The notes under the pieces are model-generated. The model saw only the letters and a list, made by a program, of their open reading frames with translations, did no database searches and was not told the origin of the DNA. Position numbers and translations under genes: made by a program. This document shows, piece after piece, positions 8,802 through 16,906 of a stretch of DNA of 45,020 bases; position 1 is the stretch's first letter, and each line of letters opens with the position of its first letter. Source of the stretch: CAYTWW01 sp043801855 (GTDB taxonomy: Archaea > Nanobdellota > Nanobdellia > Woesearchaeales > GW2011-AR15); assembly GCA_043801855.1 (NCBI GenBank), contig JAZDLQ010000059.1, forward strand, positions 1 to 45,020, in the 5' to 3' direction.

Positions 8802-8881
8802 ATACTATTTACATCCGTTCATCGGAGGACTTTATGTCCTCCTTATTGTCTTTTGCTCCGAGGGCTTTTGTAAAAGCGCTC
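8802..8881. repeat. 80-bp insert with structured repeat core, between lysX and its duplicated tail
   Basis: The insert carries a perfect hairpin (GGAGGAC, 5-nt loop, GTCCTCC, 8824-8842). It ends with one of four window copies of the core hairpin: on the minus strand 8881-8855 reads GAGCGCTTTT, a short loop, AAAAGCCCTC, then GGAGC. The core ends exactly where the lysX tail remnant begins (8881/8882). I see no open reading frame. It may be a small non-autonomous mobile element or the relic of a larger insertion. Confidence 0.6.
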
Positions 8882-8935
8882 GTTGATATACCTGGAAAGA
8901 TAATTGACTATGTTATTGGAGAGGCGAGAAAATAG
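8882..8935 (+). pseudogene. duplicated lysX 3' end remnant
   Basis: The segment encodes VDIPGKIIDYVIGEARK and a stop, against IDIPGKIIDYVIGEARR at the real lysX end. Six of the eight coding differences are synonymous (for example GAC/GAT, TAC/TAT, GAA/GAG), two are conservative, and the stop is TAG instead of TGA. This means the remnant was recently part of a functional lysX allele and is not a decayed copy of the present one. It lies directly upstream of lysY. Confidence 0.85.
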
Positions 8936-8948
8936 AGGCAGATTAATC

Positions 8949-9986
8949 ATGACTAAAAAAACTGTAACAATCGTCGGCGCATCAGGATATGTTGGTGGAG
9001 AAGCGTTGAGAATATTACTCAATCATCCAGAGGTTGTTGTGACCCAGGTAACAAGTGAGTCCAATTTAGGAAAATTTGTCCATACAATACATCCAAACCT
9101 AAGGAAAAGAACGCAGTTAAAATTTACAAGTATAAACAGCATCCAAAAAACAGATATTATTTTTTTAGCGCTGCCCCACGGGCTGTCAAGCGCAAAAATA
9201 AATTATTTCAAAGAAAAGGCAGATTATATAATAGATAAGGGTTCGGATTTCCGGCTGAAAAATAAAGAAGATTATGTAAAATATTATGGGAATGAGCATC
9301 CAAACCCGGATTCGCTTTTGGATTTTGTGTATGGAATACCTGAACTACATAGAGAGGAAATAAAAAATTCAAAGTTTGTAGCTGCAGCAGGCTGCAATTC
9401 AACTGCAACAATATTAGCGCTTTATCCTTTATATAAAAGAGGATTAGTTGAAACTGAAAAAACAGTTGTTGAAGTGAAAGCAGGAAGTTCACAAGGAGGG
9501 TCTTCTCCAAGCCTTGCATCACATCATCCTGAAAGAAGAGATTGCCTGCGAAGCTATGCGCCAACAGGCCATCGCCATGTAGCAGAAATACTTCAGGAAC
9601 TACAAGTATCAAGCATAAATTTTAGTGCAACCTCTGTTGATTTAGTGCGCGGAATACTTGCGACATGCCATGTTTTTTTAAACAAGAATCTTGAAGAAAA
9701 AGACCTATGGAAAATTTATAGGGAGGATTATGGCAATGAGCCTTTCATCAGGCTTGTAAAGGATAGCATTGGAATATACAGATATCCGGAGCCGAAGATA
9801 TTACAGGGAACAAATTTCTGTGACATTGGTTTTGAAAAGGACGCGTCATCAAACAGGATTGTTATAATGTCAGCAATAGATAACCTGATGAAAGGAGCGG
9901 CAGGACAGGCAGTACAGTGCATGAACCTTATGCTTGGATTTGATGAGACAGCAGGTTTGGAGTTTATAGGATTGCATCCTGTGTAA
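8949..9986 (+). CDS. lysY: LysY, LysW-aminoadipyl phosphate reductase
   Basis: 345 aa. It reduces LysW-gamma-aminoadipyl phosphate to the semialdehyde with NADPH. The N-terminal Rossmann motif is VGASGYVGGEALRIL. The catalytic cysteine is in AAGCNSTATILALYPL. The ASHHPERRDCLRSYAPTGHRHVAEI segment matches LysY/ArgC proteins that act on LysW-bound substrates. The ATG at 8949 is chosen because the Rossmann strand starts directly after it; the in-frame upstream extension falls in the lysX remnant. It may also serve ornithine synthesis, as the Sulfolobus enzyme does. Confidence 0.92.
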   Translation: MTKKTVTIVGASGYVGGEALRILLNHPEVVVTQVTSESNLGKFVHTIHPNLRKRTQLKFTSINSIQKTDIIFLALPHGLSSAKINYFKEKADYIIDKGSDFRLKNKEDYVKYYGNEHPNPDSLLDFVYGIPELHREEIKNSKFVAAAGCNSTATILALYPLYKRGLVETEKTVVEVKAGSSQGGSSPSLASHHPERRDCLRSYAPTGHRHVAEILQELQVSSINFSATSVDLVRGILATCHVFLNKNLEEKDLWKIYREDYGNEPFIRLVKDSIGIYRYPEPKILQGTNFCDIGFEKDASSNRIVIMSAIDNLMKGAAGQAVQCMNLMLGFDETAGLEFIGLHPV

Positions 9987-10033
9987 AAATATTAAAAATA
10001 TATTTTTATATAAGATAATAAATCATAAAAAAT

Positions 10034-10678
10034 ATGGCAGACGATAAATTTAGTGTGGATTTTGATAACCTTCTTAGTGTATTATGGTATTTCATACCTG
10101 GAATTATTATCATTCTTCCAATTATGTTAATTGCACCTGAATACATAAAAATAAAAAGTGATATGTTCTTAGTAGTCATTTTTACAATAGGATTTATTGT
10201 TCATCAATTGTTCCGTTTTCTAACTTTTGATAAATGCCATAATGAATTGAGTAATAAAGTAATGAAACTCATAAAAGAAAAATTAAAGAGCATAAATATT
10301 AATTATGATAAAAATCTTTACGGTATTTTTGATTTTTATTTTCTTGAAGGAGAGGAACAATCAAAGTACTCTTACCTTATCAAAAAAATGAATTTCTTTT
10401 ATTTTACTGTTGGAACATGTGCGTATGCTTTTTTTTTAAGCATTTTTCCAGTAGTAGTAGTATTCATATTAAAAGTGTATATGTTTGAAAGAAATTGTTT
10501 GCTTTTCATTGTCCAATTTTTATTGTTTTTTTTTCTATCTTTATTATTAACAGGCATAGGAATTGCATTATCTTGTCTATCAAATAAGATTACTTCAAGA
10601 AGAGATATGTATTCAATTTTGTTAATTGAAGCAACATGGAAGAAGGTATCAAGAAAAATAAGGAAAAATTTATTCTAA
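10034..10678 (+). CDS. hypothetical membrane protein inside the lysine cluster
   Basis: 214 aa, family not recognised. Hydrophobic segments lie near residues 13-33, 43-61, 115-140 and 150-175, so it probably has four membrane passes with a basic cytoplasmic segment between the second and third and a basic C-terminus. TATA-like sequence (about 9995-10012) precedes the ATG, so it may have its own promoter. It is inserted between lysY and lysZ, which are normally adjacent. Codon and residue use (many Phe, Leu, Ile) differ from the flanking enzymes, partly because it is a membrane protein. A role in lysine transport or sensing is only suggested by position. Confidence 0.6.
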   Translation: MADDKFSVDFDNLLSVLWYFIPGIIIILPIMLIAPEYIKIKSDMFLVVIFTIGFIVHQLFRFLTFDKCHNELSNKVMKLIKEKLKSININYDKNLYGIFDFYFLEGEEQSKYSYLIKKMNFFYFTVGTCAYAFFLSIFPVVVVFILKVYMFERNCLLFIVQFLLFFFLSLLLTGIGIALSCLSNKITSRRDMYSILLIEATWKKVSRKIRKNLF

Positions 10679-10694
10679 GAATAAGTGATTAAAA

Positions 10695-11495
10695 ATGATA
10701 CTGATAAAAATCGGCGGCGGAAAAGGAATCTTAGATAATCTTGATAATATCCTAAAAGATTTTGCATCAATTGATGAGAAAAAAATAATTGTTCATGGCG
10801 CAAACTATGAGATGTCTTGTGTCTGTAAAAAAATGAATATTCCTGAAAAAATAATTACAAGCCCTTCGGGATTTAGCAGCAGGCACACTGACAGAGAAAC
10901 TCTTGATATTTTTAAGATGGTGTATGCGGGAGCTGCAAATAAAAGGATTGTTGAGCGGCTACAAAAATTAGGCATCAATGCAATAGGACTTTCAGGTGTT
11001 GACGGCGGACTTCTTCGCGGTGCAAGAAAGCCATATGTAAAGTCAGTTGAAGGAGATAAAATTAAATTAATTAGAGATGATTTTACAGGAAACGTTGAAA
11101 AGGTTAACGTTACTTTACTTAATTTATTGCTTGAAAATAATTATCTCCCTGTAATCTGCCCGCCTGCAATAAGCCATGATAATTTTGCTATCAATGTTGA
11201 CAATGACAGAATTGTTGGCGCAATCTGCAAAGAAATGCCAGTTGATATTCTAATAAGCTTAATAGAGGCACCAGGGATGCTTGAAGATGCATCTGACGAG
11301 AAAACCCTGATTAAAAAAATAAAGCTAGAGGAGATTGAAAATTTTTCTGATTTTGCAAAAGGGCGTATGAAAAAAAAGATACATCATGCAAAAGAGGCTT
11401 TTGGAAATACGCTTAAAAAATATATCATAGCTGACGGAAGAATCGAAAGGCCAATAACAATGGCGCTTGCCGGAAGTGGAACAGCAATTGAATAG
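10695..11495 (+). CDS. lysZ: LysZ, LysW-aminoadipate 6-kinase
   Basis: 266 aa. An amino-acid-kinase-family enzyme that phosphorylates the side-chain carboxyl of LysW-bound aminoadipate. Visible motifs are the N-terminal IKIGGGKGI, VHGANYEM, the LSGVDGGLLRG loop and NVDNDRIVGAIC near the nucleotide site. LysZ and ArgB share this fold; the adjacent lysJ and the rest of the cluster favour LysZ, possibly with a second role on LysW-glutamate. The stop codon overlaps the ribosome binding site of lysJ. Confidence 0.9.
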   Translation: MILIKIGGGKGILDNLDNILKDFASIDEKKIIVHGANYEMSCVCKKMNIPEKIITSPSGFSSRHTDRETLDIFKMVYAGAANKRIVERLQKLGINAIGLSGVDGGLLRGARKPYVKSVEGDKIKLIRDDFTGNVEKVNVTLLNLLLENNYLPVICPPAISHDNFAINVDNDRIVGAICKEMPVDILISLIEAPGMLEDASDEKTLIKKIKLEEIENFSDFAKGRMKKKIHHAKEAFGNTLKKYIIADGRIERPITMALAGSGTAIE

Positions 11496-11505
11496 GTGAA
11501 TCAAG

Positions 11506-12666
11506 TTGAATACTCAAGAAATTGAAAATAAATACATGGCACCGACTTATGGCAGACGAGACATTACAATTGTAAAAGGAGATGGCGCAATCCTTTTTGA
11601 TGATAATGGCAAAGAATACATTGACTGCTTTTCAAATGTTGGTGTAAATATCTTAGGCCATAATGTGCCTGAATTAAATGATGCTGTTTACTCTCAAATG
11701 CAAAAAATAACTAACTTACATTGCAGCTTTTACAATGACACAAGGGCTGAGTTTTCAAAAGCATTAATTGAAGTGTGCCCTGATAAATTAACTAAGGTTT
11801 TTTTCTGCAATTCAGGAACTGAAAGTATTGAAGCTGCAATAAAATTTGCAAGGCTTGCAAGCGGAAAAAAACATTTCCTATCTGCAAAAATGGGCTATCA
11901 CGGAAAGACAATGGGAGCATTATCATTAACAACGACCAATCCTAAATACAGGGAGTCATTTTCGCCTCTGCTTGAGAATGTTTCACATTACTCATTCAAT
12001 GATATCAATTCAGTAAAAGAATCAATCACAGATGACACTGCAGCAATATTCATCGAACCGATACAGGGCGAATCAGGAATTCGTCCAGCTGATAAGACAT
12101 TTATGAAAGAACTACGAGCGCTTTGCGATGAGAAAAATATATTCCTTGTCGCTGATGAAGTGCAGTCAGGAATGGGCAGAACTGGAAAAATGTTTGCAAT
12201 AGAGCATTACGGAATAAATCCTGATATTATGTGCCTTGCAAAGGGAATCGCTGGTGGCGTTCCAATGGGTGCAACAATTGCAACTGAAGCTGTTGCTTCA
12301 AAGATGTTTTCAGGATGCCACACAAATACATTTGGCGGAAATCCGCTTGCATGTGCCGCTGGTATTACGACACTTAATTACATTAAAAACCGCAAGCTTC
12401 TTGAGAATGCAAGTGTTGTCGGAGAGTATTTTATTGAACAACTTAAATCAATTGATTCCAACCTGATTCGCGAAGTAAGAGGAATTGGCTTAATGATTGG
12501 CGTTGAATTCAAAACTAGGGCAGTTCCTTATATCAAAGCGCTGCAAGACGAAGGAGTACTTGTTTTTCCATCAGGAAACCTTGTGATTAGATTCTTGCCG
12601 CCGTTAGTTTTCACAAAAAAGCAGGTTGATGAAGTAATTGTAAAATTTAAAAAAATTCTTGTTTAA
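11506..12666 (+). CDS. lysJ: LysJ, LysW-aminoadipate-semialdehyde aminotransferase
   Basis: 386 aa. This class III PLP aminotransferase converts LysW-aminoadipate semialdehyde to LysW-lysine using glutamate. The PLP-binding segment LVADEVQSGMGRTGKMFAIE and the lysine of MCLAKGIAGGVPMGA are clear, as are FCNSGTESIEAAIKFAR and HTNTFGGNPLACAAG. The TTG at 11506 is chosen because AGGTGA (11494-11499) ends six bases before it and no better start precedes the conserved region. ArgD is the close relative and overlapping function is likely. Confidence 0.9.
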   Translation: MNTQEIENKYMAPTYGRRDITIVKGDGAILFDDNGKEYIDCFSNVGVNILGHNVPELNDAVYSQMQKITNLHCSFYNDTRAEFSKALIEVCPDKLTKVFFCNSGTESIEAAIKFARLASGKKHFLSAKMGYHGKTMGALSLTTTNPKYRESFSPLLENVSHYSFNDINSVKESITDDTAAIFIEPIQGESGIRPADKTFMKELRALCDEKNIFLVADEVQSGMGRTGKMFAIEHYGINPDIMCLAKGIAGGVPMGATIATEAVASKMFSGCHTNTFGGNPLACAAGITTLNYIKNRKLLENASVVGEYFIEQLKSIDSNLIREVRGIGLMIGVEFKTRAVPYIKALQDEGVLVFPSGNLVIRFLPPLVFTKKQVDEVIVKFKKILV

Positions 12667-12836
12667 ACAACATAAGCAATTATTTTTTTTATAGCTTAAA
12701 TTGCATTTTCATAATTAATCTTAACTGATATTCCATTGCTTTTATTGACTTAATGATAATTACAAAAGTTTATATTTGTAAAAGAATAATTTCATTTAAT
12801 AAATAGATTTAATCGAATAATTGTGTGGGGATTGGA

Positions 12837-13697
12837 ATGACAAAAATAATAGATAGTTTAGAAACAAAACTTGTAGTGAGTTTTCTTATGTTGATTTTAA
12901 TTATTTCTGGAGGAACTTTTGTATTTACTTATAGCCAAACCAAATCTGCGTTAAAAGAGCAGATGAGAGAGGAGCTTATGTCAATTGCTGGTGTTGCCGC
13001 AACACAGATTGACGGCGACGTACTTTCCAAATTAATACCAGGAGATGAAAGCAGCGCTAAGTTTATACAAATAAGGGATCAACTTGTAAAAATTAAGGAT
13101 TCAAATAGCCATATTATGTACCTTTATACAATGAGAAAAGATGGTTCAAGAGTAGAATTCATCGTTGATGCAGATTATGGCATTAAGGAAGATGCCGCTT
13201 TAATAGGTGATGTTTATGAGGAAGATGCAATAGAACTCATTAACGGGTTCAGTAAAATATCTGCTGACACGGAGTTCACAACAGACGAATGGGGAACAGT
13301 GCTTTCGGGTTATGCTCCTATTAAAGATTCGGGTGGAAAAACAGTAGCAATTATCGGCGTTGATATGGATAGCAATAAAGTTATTGAAAGGCAAAACTTT
13401 ATCGGCAATACAATTTATTATATTATGGGAATAGGTATCCTTATTGCTGCAATAATAATTGGTTATTTCTCTGTCACAATAATAAAAGATATTAAAAAGC
13501 TAAACAAGGTTGCAAACGAGATAAGCACAGGAAACACAAATGTTCAAATGGATGTTAAGAGAGATGATGAGATAGGTGAATTGGCAGAATCCTTTGGTAG
13601 GATGGCTGCAAGCCTAAAAATAATGATGATGCCAAGCTCTGAAAAACCTGTTGAGAAACCTAAAGAAAAACCAATTGCAAAGCAAAAAAAAGAATAA
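12837..13697 (+). CDS. membrane sensor with extracellular domain and HAMP domain
   Basis: 286 aa from the ATG at 12837; a GTG 12 nt upstream is the alternative. Membrane segment 1 (about residues 12-32) is followed by a 140-residue extracellular region resembling a Cache/PAS-type sensor (HIMYLYTMRKDG, the GYAPIKDSGGKTVAIIGVDMD strand). Membrane segment 2 follows, then a HAMP domain (DIKKLNKVANEISTGNTNVQMDVKRDDEIGELAESF). It ends with a Lys/Pro-rich tail and has no kinase, cyclase or methyl-accepting output domain. A downstream 78-aa protein 11 nt later may be its partner. The pair sits between lysJ and lysK, after a 158-nt gap holding TATA-like sequence near 12768-12775. Confidence 0.75.
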   Translation: MTKIIDSLETKLVVSFLMLILIISGGTFVFTYSQTKSALKEQMREELMSIAGVAATQIDGDVLSKLIPGDESSAKFIQIRDQLVKIKDSNSHIMYLYTMRKDGSRVEFIVDADYGIKEDAALIGDVYEEDAIELINGFSKISADTEFTTDEWGTVLSGYAPIKDSGGKTVAIIGVDMDSNKVIERQNFIGNTIYYIMGIGILIAAIIIGYFSVTIIKDIKKLNKVANEISTGNTNVQMDVKRDDEIGELAESFGRMAASLKIMMMPSSEKPVEKPKEKPIAKQKKE

Positions 13698-13708
13698 AAG
13701 GAAAAAAA

Positions 13709-13945
13709 ATGTCTGATTACTCAAGTAAAGCACTTACTATTGCAATTAATTATCTTGGTCCTGCAGCAGGAACATTTCTTGAAAGGCAAACGATGTATCA
13801 TATGAAGGGGTTAGTTTTTACTTCATTAGAAAAAAAGCACATCCCTGAATTCGCAAAATGGGTTAGAATTTCAGCAGGATTGATAATCGATCCAGCAAAA
13901 GCAAAAGAGCTTTCTGAAAAAATTGCAGCTTTGGATTATTTTTAA
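13709..13945 (+). CDS. small conserved-looking protein, partner of the HAMP sensor
   Basis: 78 aa, family not recognised. It is soluble and predicted mainly helical, with hydrophobic motifs YLGPAAGTFLERQ and FAKWVRISAGLIIDPAKAKELSEKI. It follows the sensor gene by 11 nt, with AAGGAAAAAA before the ATG, so the two are probably co-translated. The tail of the sensor has no output domain, so this protein could be the signalling partner. That is inference from arrangement alone. Confidence 0.6.
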   Translation: MSDYSSKALTIAINYLGPAAGTFLERQTMYHMKGLVFTSLEKKHIPEFAKWVRISAGLIIDPAKAKELSEKIAALDYF

Positions 13946-13999
13946 TTATTTTTATTTAAATCAACTATTTTTAAAAACGAATATTAATTCTAATAATAA

Positions 14000-15034
14000 A
14001 TGAAAAAAAATAATGAATTAAATCTCTTAAAATCTCTTATATCAATTTACAGCCCATCCTATCAGGAAAAAAAGTGCGTCGAGTTTATTGTTTCGTATAT
14101 GAAAAAACATGGCTTTGAATCATTCATTGATGAATCAGGAAACGCGATAGGAGTTATTGGCAAAGGAAATAAAGCTATCCTTATGGCAGGTCATATTGAC
14201 ACTGTTTCAGGCAAGATTCCTGTCCGAGTTGAAGATAATATATTATATGGACGTGGTAGTGTTGATGCTAAAGGCCCTCTTGCTGCTTTTGTGTTGGCCG
14301 CAAAAGACGCTGACCTAAACGATAAAAAAATAATTGTTGCTGGATGCGTCGAAGAAGAAGTTGCAACATCAAAAGGAGCAAGAAACCTTATTGGTAAGTA
14401 TAAGCCTGATTATATTATTATAGGCGAACCTTCCGGCACATCAGGTATTACACTTGGATATAAGGGTAGGCTGCTTTGTGATTATACTATTAATATTGAT
14501 AATTTCCATTCTGCGCGAGGACTTGGGGCATGCGACGATGTAATTGGATTTTATAATAAAATAAGTGAATATGCAAAACCATTTATGCACGAAAAAATAT
14601 TTGATTCACTGCAATGGACTGCAAGAGAAATAAATTCTGAGATGAATGGAATGACACAGCGTGCAAGCGTTAATTTAAGCTTTCGGTTACCTGTTGGATT
14701 TAAGATTAAAGACTTAAAAAACTATCTTGAAAAGATAAAAGGCAATGGAACACTTGAACTTTACGGAGAAGAAAAAGCAATCAAGATAGATAAAAATAAT
14801 GCACTTGTCAGAGCTTTTATGCAAAGCATCAGAATGCATGGTTTAGAGCCAACATTCAAATTCAAAACTGGAACTTCTGATATGAATGTACTTGGACATG
14901 CTTATCCTAATGTGCCGATTGTAGCATACGGGCCGGGTGATTCTGCGCTTGACCACACGCCGAATGAACACATAAGTCTATCTGAGTTTGAAAAAAGCGT
15001 TGATGTGCTAAAAGAAATGTTGAATACACTTTAA
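14000..15034 (+). CDS. lysK: LysK, LysW-lysine hydrolase (M20 family)
   Basis: 344 aa. It releases lysine from LysW, the last step of the pathway. It is a zinc M20 peptidase, with metal and catalytic residues visible in MAGHIDTVSG, GRGSVDAKGPLAAF, AGCVEEEVATSKGARN, IIIGEPSG and the C-terminal YGPGDSALDHTPNEHI. ArgE/DapE are wider relatives, but the KGPLAAF and EPSG sequences fit LysK. TATA-like AT-rich sequence close before the ATG suggests that it may also be transcribed separately. It could also release ornithine. Confidence 0.9.
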   Translation: MKKNNELNLLKSLISIYSPSYQEKKCVEFIVSYMKKHGFESFIDESGNAIGVIGKGNKAILMAGHIDTVSGKIPVRVEDNILYGRGSVDAKGPLAAFVLAAKDADLNDKKIIVAGCVEEEVATSKGARNLIGKYKPDYIIIGEPSGTSGITLGYKGRLLCDYTINIDNFHSARGLGACDDVIGFYNKISEYAKPFMHEKIFDSLQWTAREINSEMNGMTQRASVNLSFRLPVGFKIKDLKNYLEKIKGNGTLELYGEEKAIKIDKNNALVRAFMQSIRMHGLEPTFKFKTGTSDMNVLGHAYPNVPIVAYGPGDSALDHTPNEHISLSEFEKSVDVLKEMLNTL

Positions 15035-15057
15035 TAAATGCACAACTAATTAAAATT

Positions 15058-15531
15058 TCAGAGATATCTTCTTACTTTTTTACAATAGTTAATGTATTCA
15101 TTGCCGAATCGTTTTTTAAGAAAATTCTCTTCTGCAAGAGTTATCAGATGATGAATAAATATAGAATATATTCCTAAAAAGAATACAATTGGATTAAGCG
15201 TAAAAACAACTGAAGAAAGCACTATTAGATAAAAACCCAAGTAAAGCGGGTTTCTGCTAAATTTATATAATCCGTTTTTTTTAAATGAGGTTTTTTCTTC
15301 TGGGATGCCAACACACAATGATTTGCCAAGATTAATTGAGCTGATTAAAAAAATTGCTGTTCCAACTGCTATAAAAAAAAGTGAACCATAGAACAATGAA
15401 TAAGGCAGATTAGTTATCCGCATATTATAGCCAAAAATTTGTAATATAGAGGCAGTGCAAACAGATAAGAAAGATAATTTTCCTGTTATGAACATGAAAT
15501 TATTAATTGGCGCTTTTCCAAAAATTTCCAT
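15058..15531 (-). CDS. isoprenylcysteine carboxyl methyltransferase-like membrane protein
   Basis: 157 aa with about four membrane segments. The family signature is visible at the C-terminal half: LYKFSRNPLYLGFYL followed by EENFLKKRFGNEYINYCKKVRRYL. In ICMT/PEMT-type enzymes these segments bind S-adenosylmethionine. Prokaryotic members methylate unknown small molecules or lipids, so the substrate is open. The gene converges with lysK. TTTTTATAATT lies about 25 bases before the ATG, suggesting a leaderless transcript. Confidence 0.75.
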   Translation of the reverse strand: MEIFGKAPINNFMFITGKLSFLSVCTASILQIFGYNMRITNLPYSLFYGSLFFIAVGTAIFLISSINLGKSLCVGIPEEKTSFKKNGLYKFSRNPLYLGFYLIVLSSVVFTLNPIVFFLGIYSIFIHHLITLAEENFLKKRFGNEYINYCKKVRRYL

Positions 15532-15594
15532 AAAAGATTAATCATACATTAAATTATAAAAATATTGCTGAAATTATTATACAGGACCATAATG

Positions 15595-16800
15595 TTAAAT
15601 CTTTGCTTCAAAAAAACTCTTTGATTTTATCCAGATGATTGCCGTTAATAAAAATGATACAACTGCACTAATAACAACTGCAATTTGCAGCCCAAGGTAT
15701 TGAGCGGCTACTCCTATCCATAATGAGGCTATTGGCATCGAGGCAAAAAAAACAAATGAATAGGCACCCATCACGCGGCCCCTGAAATGGTCTTCTGTAT
15801 TTTCCTGGATCAGGATGTTTGAGGAATTTGCCAGCAGGACAAATGAAGCTCCAAGTATAAAAAGCAAAAGCAGGCTTGCGATAAGATTGCCTGATATCGC
15901 AAAAAGGATTATTATGAAAGGCGTTATTAAGGAAATGTTTTTTAGCTTTTTTTCATTTTGGACCCCATTTATGCCTATCCATAATGACGCAGCTACTGCT
16001 CCTACGCCACGTATCGCAAGCATAAGCCCATTAGTCTTTGCATCCCCATTAAGGACACCAACTGCCCATGCAGGGATAATCGCCATGAATGCTGCGCCAA
16101 ACATAACAGTCACTGCTAAAACAGCCAGCAATATTATTGTAAACGGTTTTGTATAAAGGTAAGTTTTTAATTCTTTAAACCCGACCCTGAATGATGAGTC
16201 TTTTTTTGGTGCCGATTGAATTTTCATAAGCATTAATGCGATAATTACCGCAATAAATGATATGCAATTAAGCATAAAGCACCATCCAGCACCAAGTGTT
16301 GCATATGCAAATCCGGCTGCTGCTGGACCTATTATCATAGATAAGTTAAACATAGTAATATTTAGCGAAATCGCATTTGCCATGTGGCTTTTGTCAACCA
16401 AATCAACAACAAAACTATGCCTTGCAGGTGCATCAAATGATGTTACGATGCCAAGTAAAAATGCTAAAACCAATATGTGCCATGGCTTAACCACATTGAA
16501 AAAAGTAAGAAGAGAAAGTATCAACGCGAGAATCATCATGGAGATTTGTGTTATTAATAGAAGCTTCTTTCTGTTCATGTGGTCCGAAACATGTCCACCA
16601 TAAAATGTAAAGAACCATGTAGGAACACCAGAAAAAAAACCGACCAGACCAAGATAGAACGGTGAAGTTGTCAATTGGTATATCAAAAATCCTTGAGCTG
16701 TTGCCTGCATCCAAGTCCCAAATAATGAAATCAACTGGCCAAAAAACCATAGCCGATAATTAGGGAATTTTAATGATGCAAAAGCATGTTTGATATTCAC
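15595..16800 (-). CDS. MFS transporter (EntS-like exporter family)
   Basis: 401 aa with about 12 membrane segments. It starts YRLWFFGQLISLFGTWMQATAQGFLIYQL, typical of the EntS/MFS_3 group. It has the loop-2-3 motif GGHVSDHMNRKKLLL and IGPAAAGFAYATLGAGWCF. Such proteins usually export siderophores, drugs or other small molecules; the substrate cannot be read from sequence. The start is GTG at 16800, directly before the conserved N-terminus. It diverges from the LysRS gene, with about 106 nt of shared promoter region. Confidence 0.85.
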   Translation of the reverse strand: MNIKHAFASLKFPNYRLWFFGQLISLFGTWMQATAQGFLIYQLTTSPFYLGLVGFFSGVPTWFFTFYGGHVSDHMNRKKLLLITQISMMILALILSLLTFFNVVKPWHILVLAFLLGIVTSFDAPARHSFVVDLVDKSHMANAISLNITMFNLSMIIGPAAAGFAYATLGAGWCFMLNCISFIAVIIALMLMKIQSAPKKDSSFRVGFKELKTYLYTKPFTIILLAVLAVTVMFGAAFMAIIPAWAVGVLNGDAKTNGLMLAIRGVGAVAASLWIGINGVQNEKKLKNISLITPFIIILFAISGNLIASLLLLFILGASFVLLANSSNILIQENTEDHFRGRVMGAYSFVFFASMPIASLWIGVAAQYLGLQIAVVISAVVSFLLTAIIWIKSKSFFEAKI

Positions 16801-16906
16801 AAAATGAGTTAAAAAATGACGATTTATAAAAATTATGTAAATTTTATTTTTTATTTATTCTTTTTTTTTAGTTACTTTTAAATAAATTAGGCCTATCCTT
16901 AGTGCT

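Noticed and set aside
8849..8881. Rho-independent terminator of lysX
   Set aside because: The hairpin is a member of a dispersed family with fixed boundaries and is followed by the lysX remnant, not by a terminating T-run.
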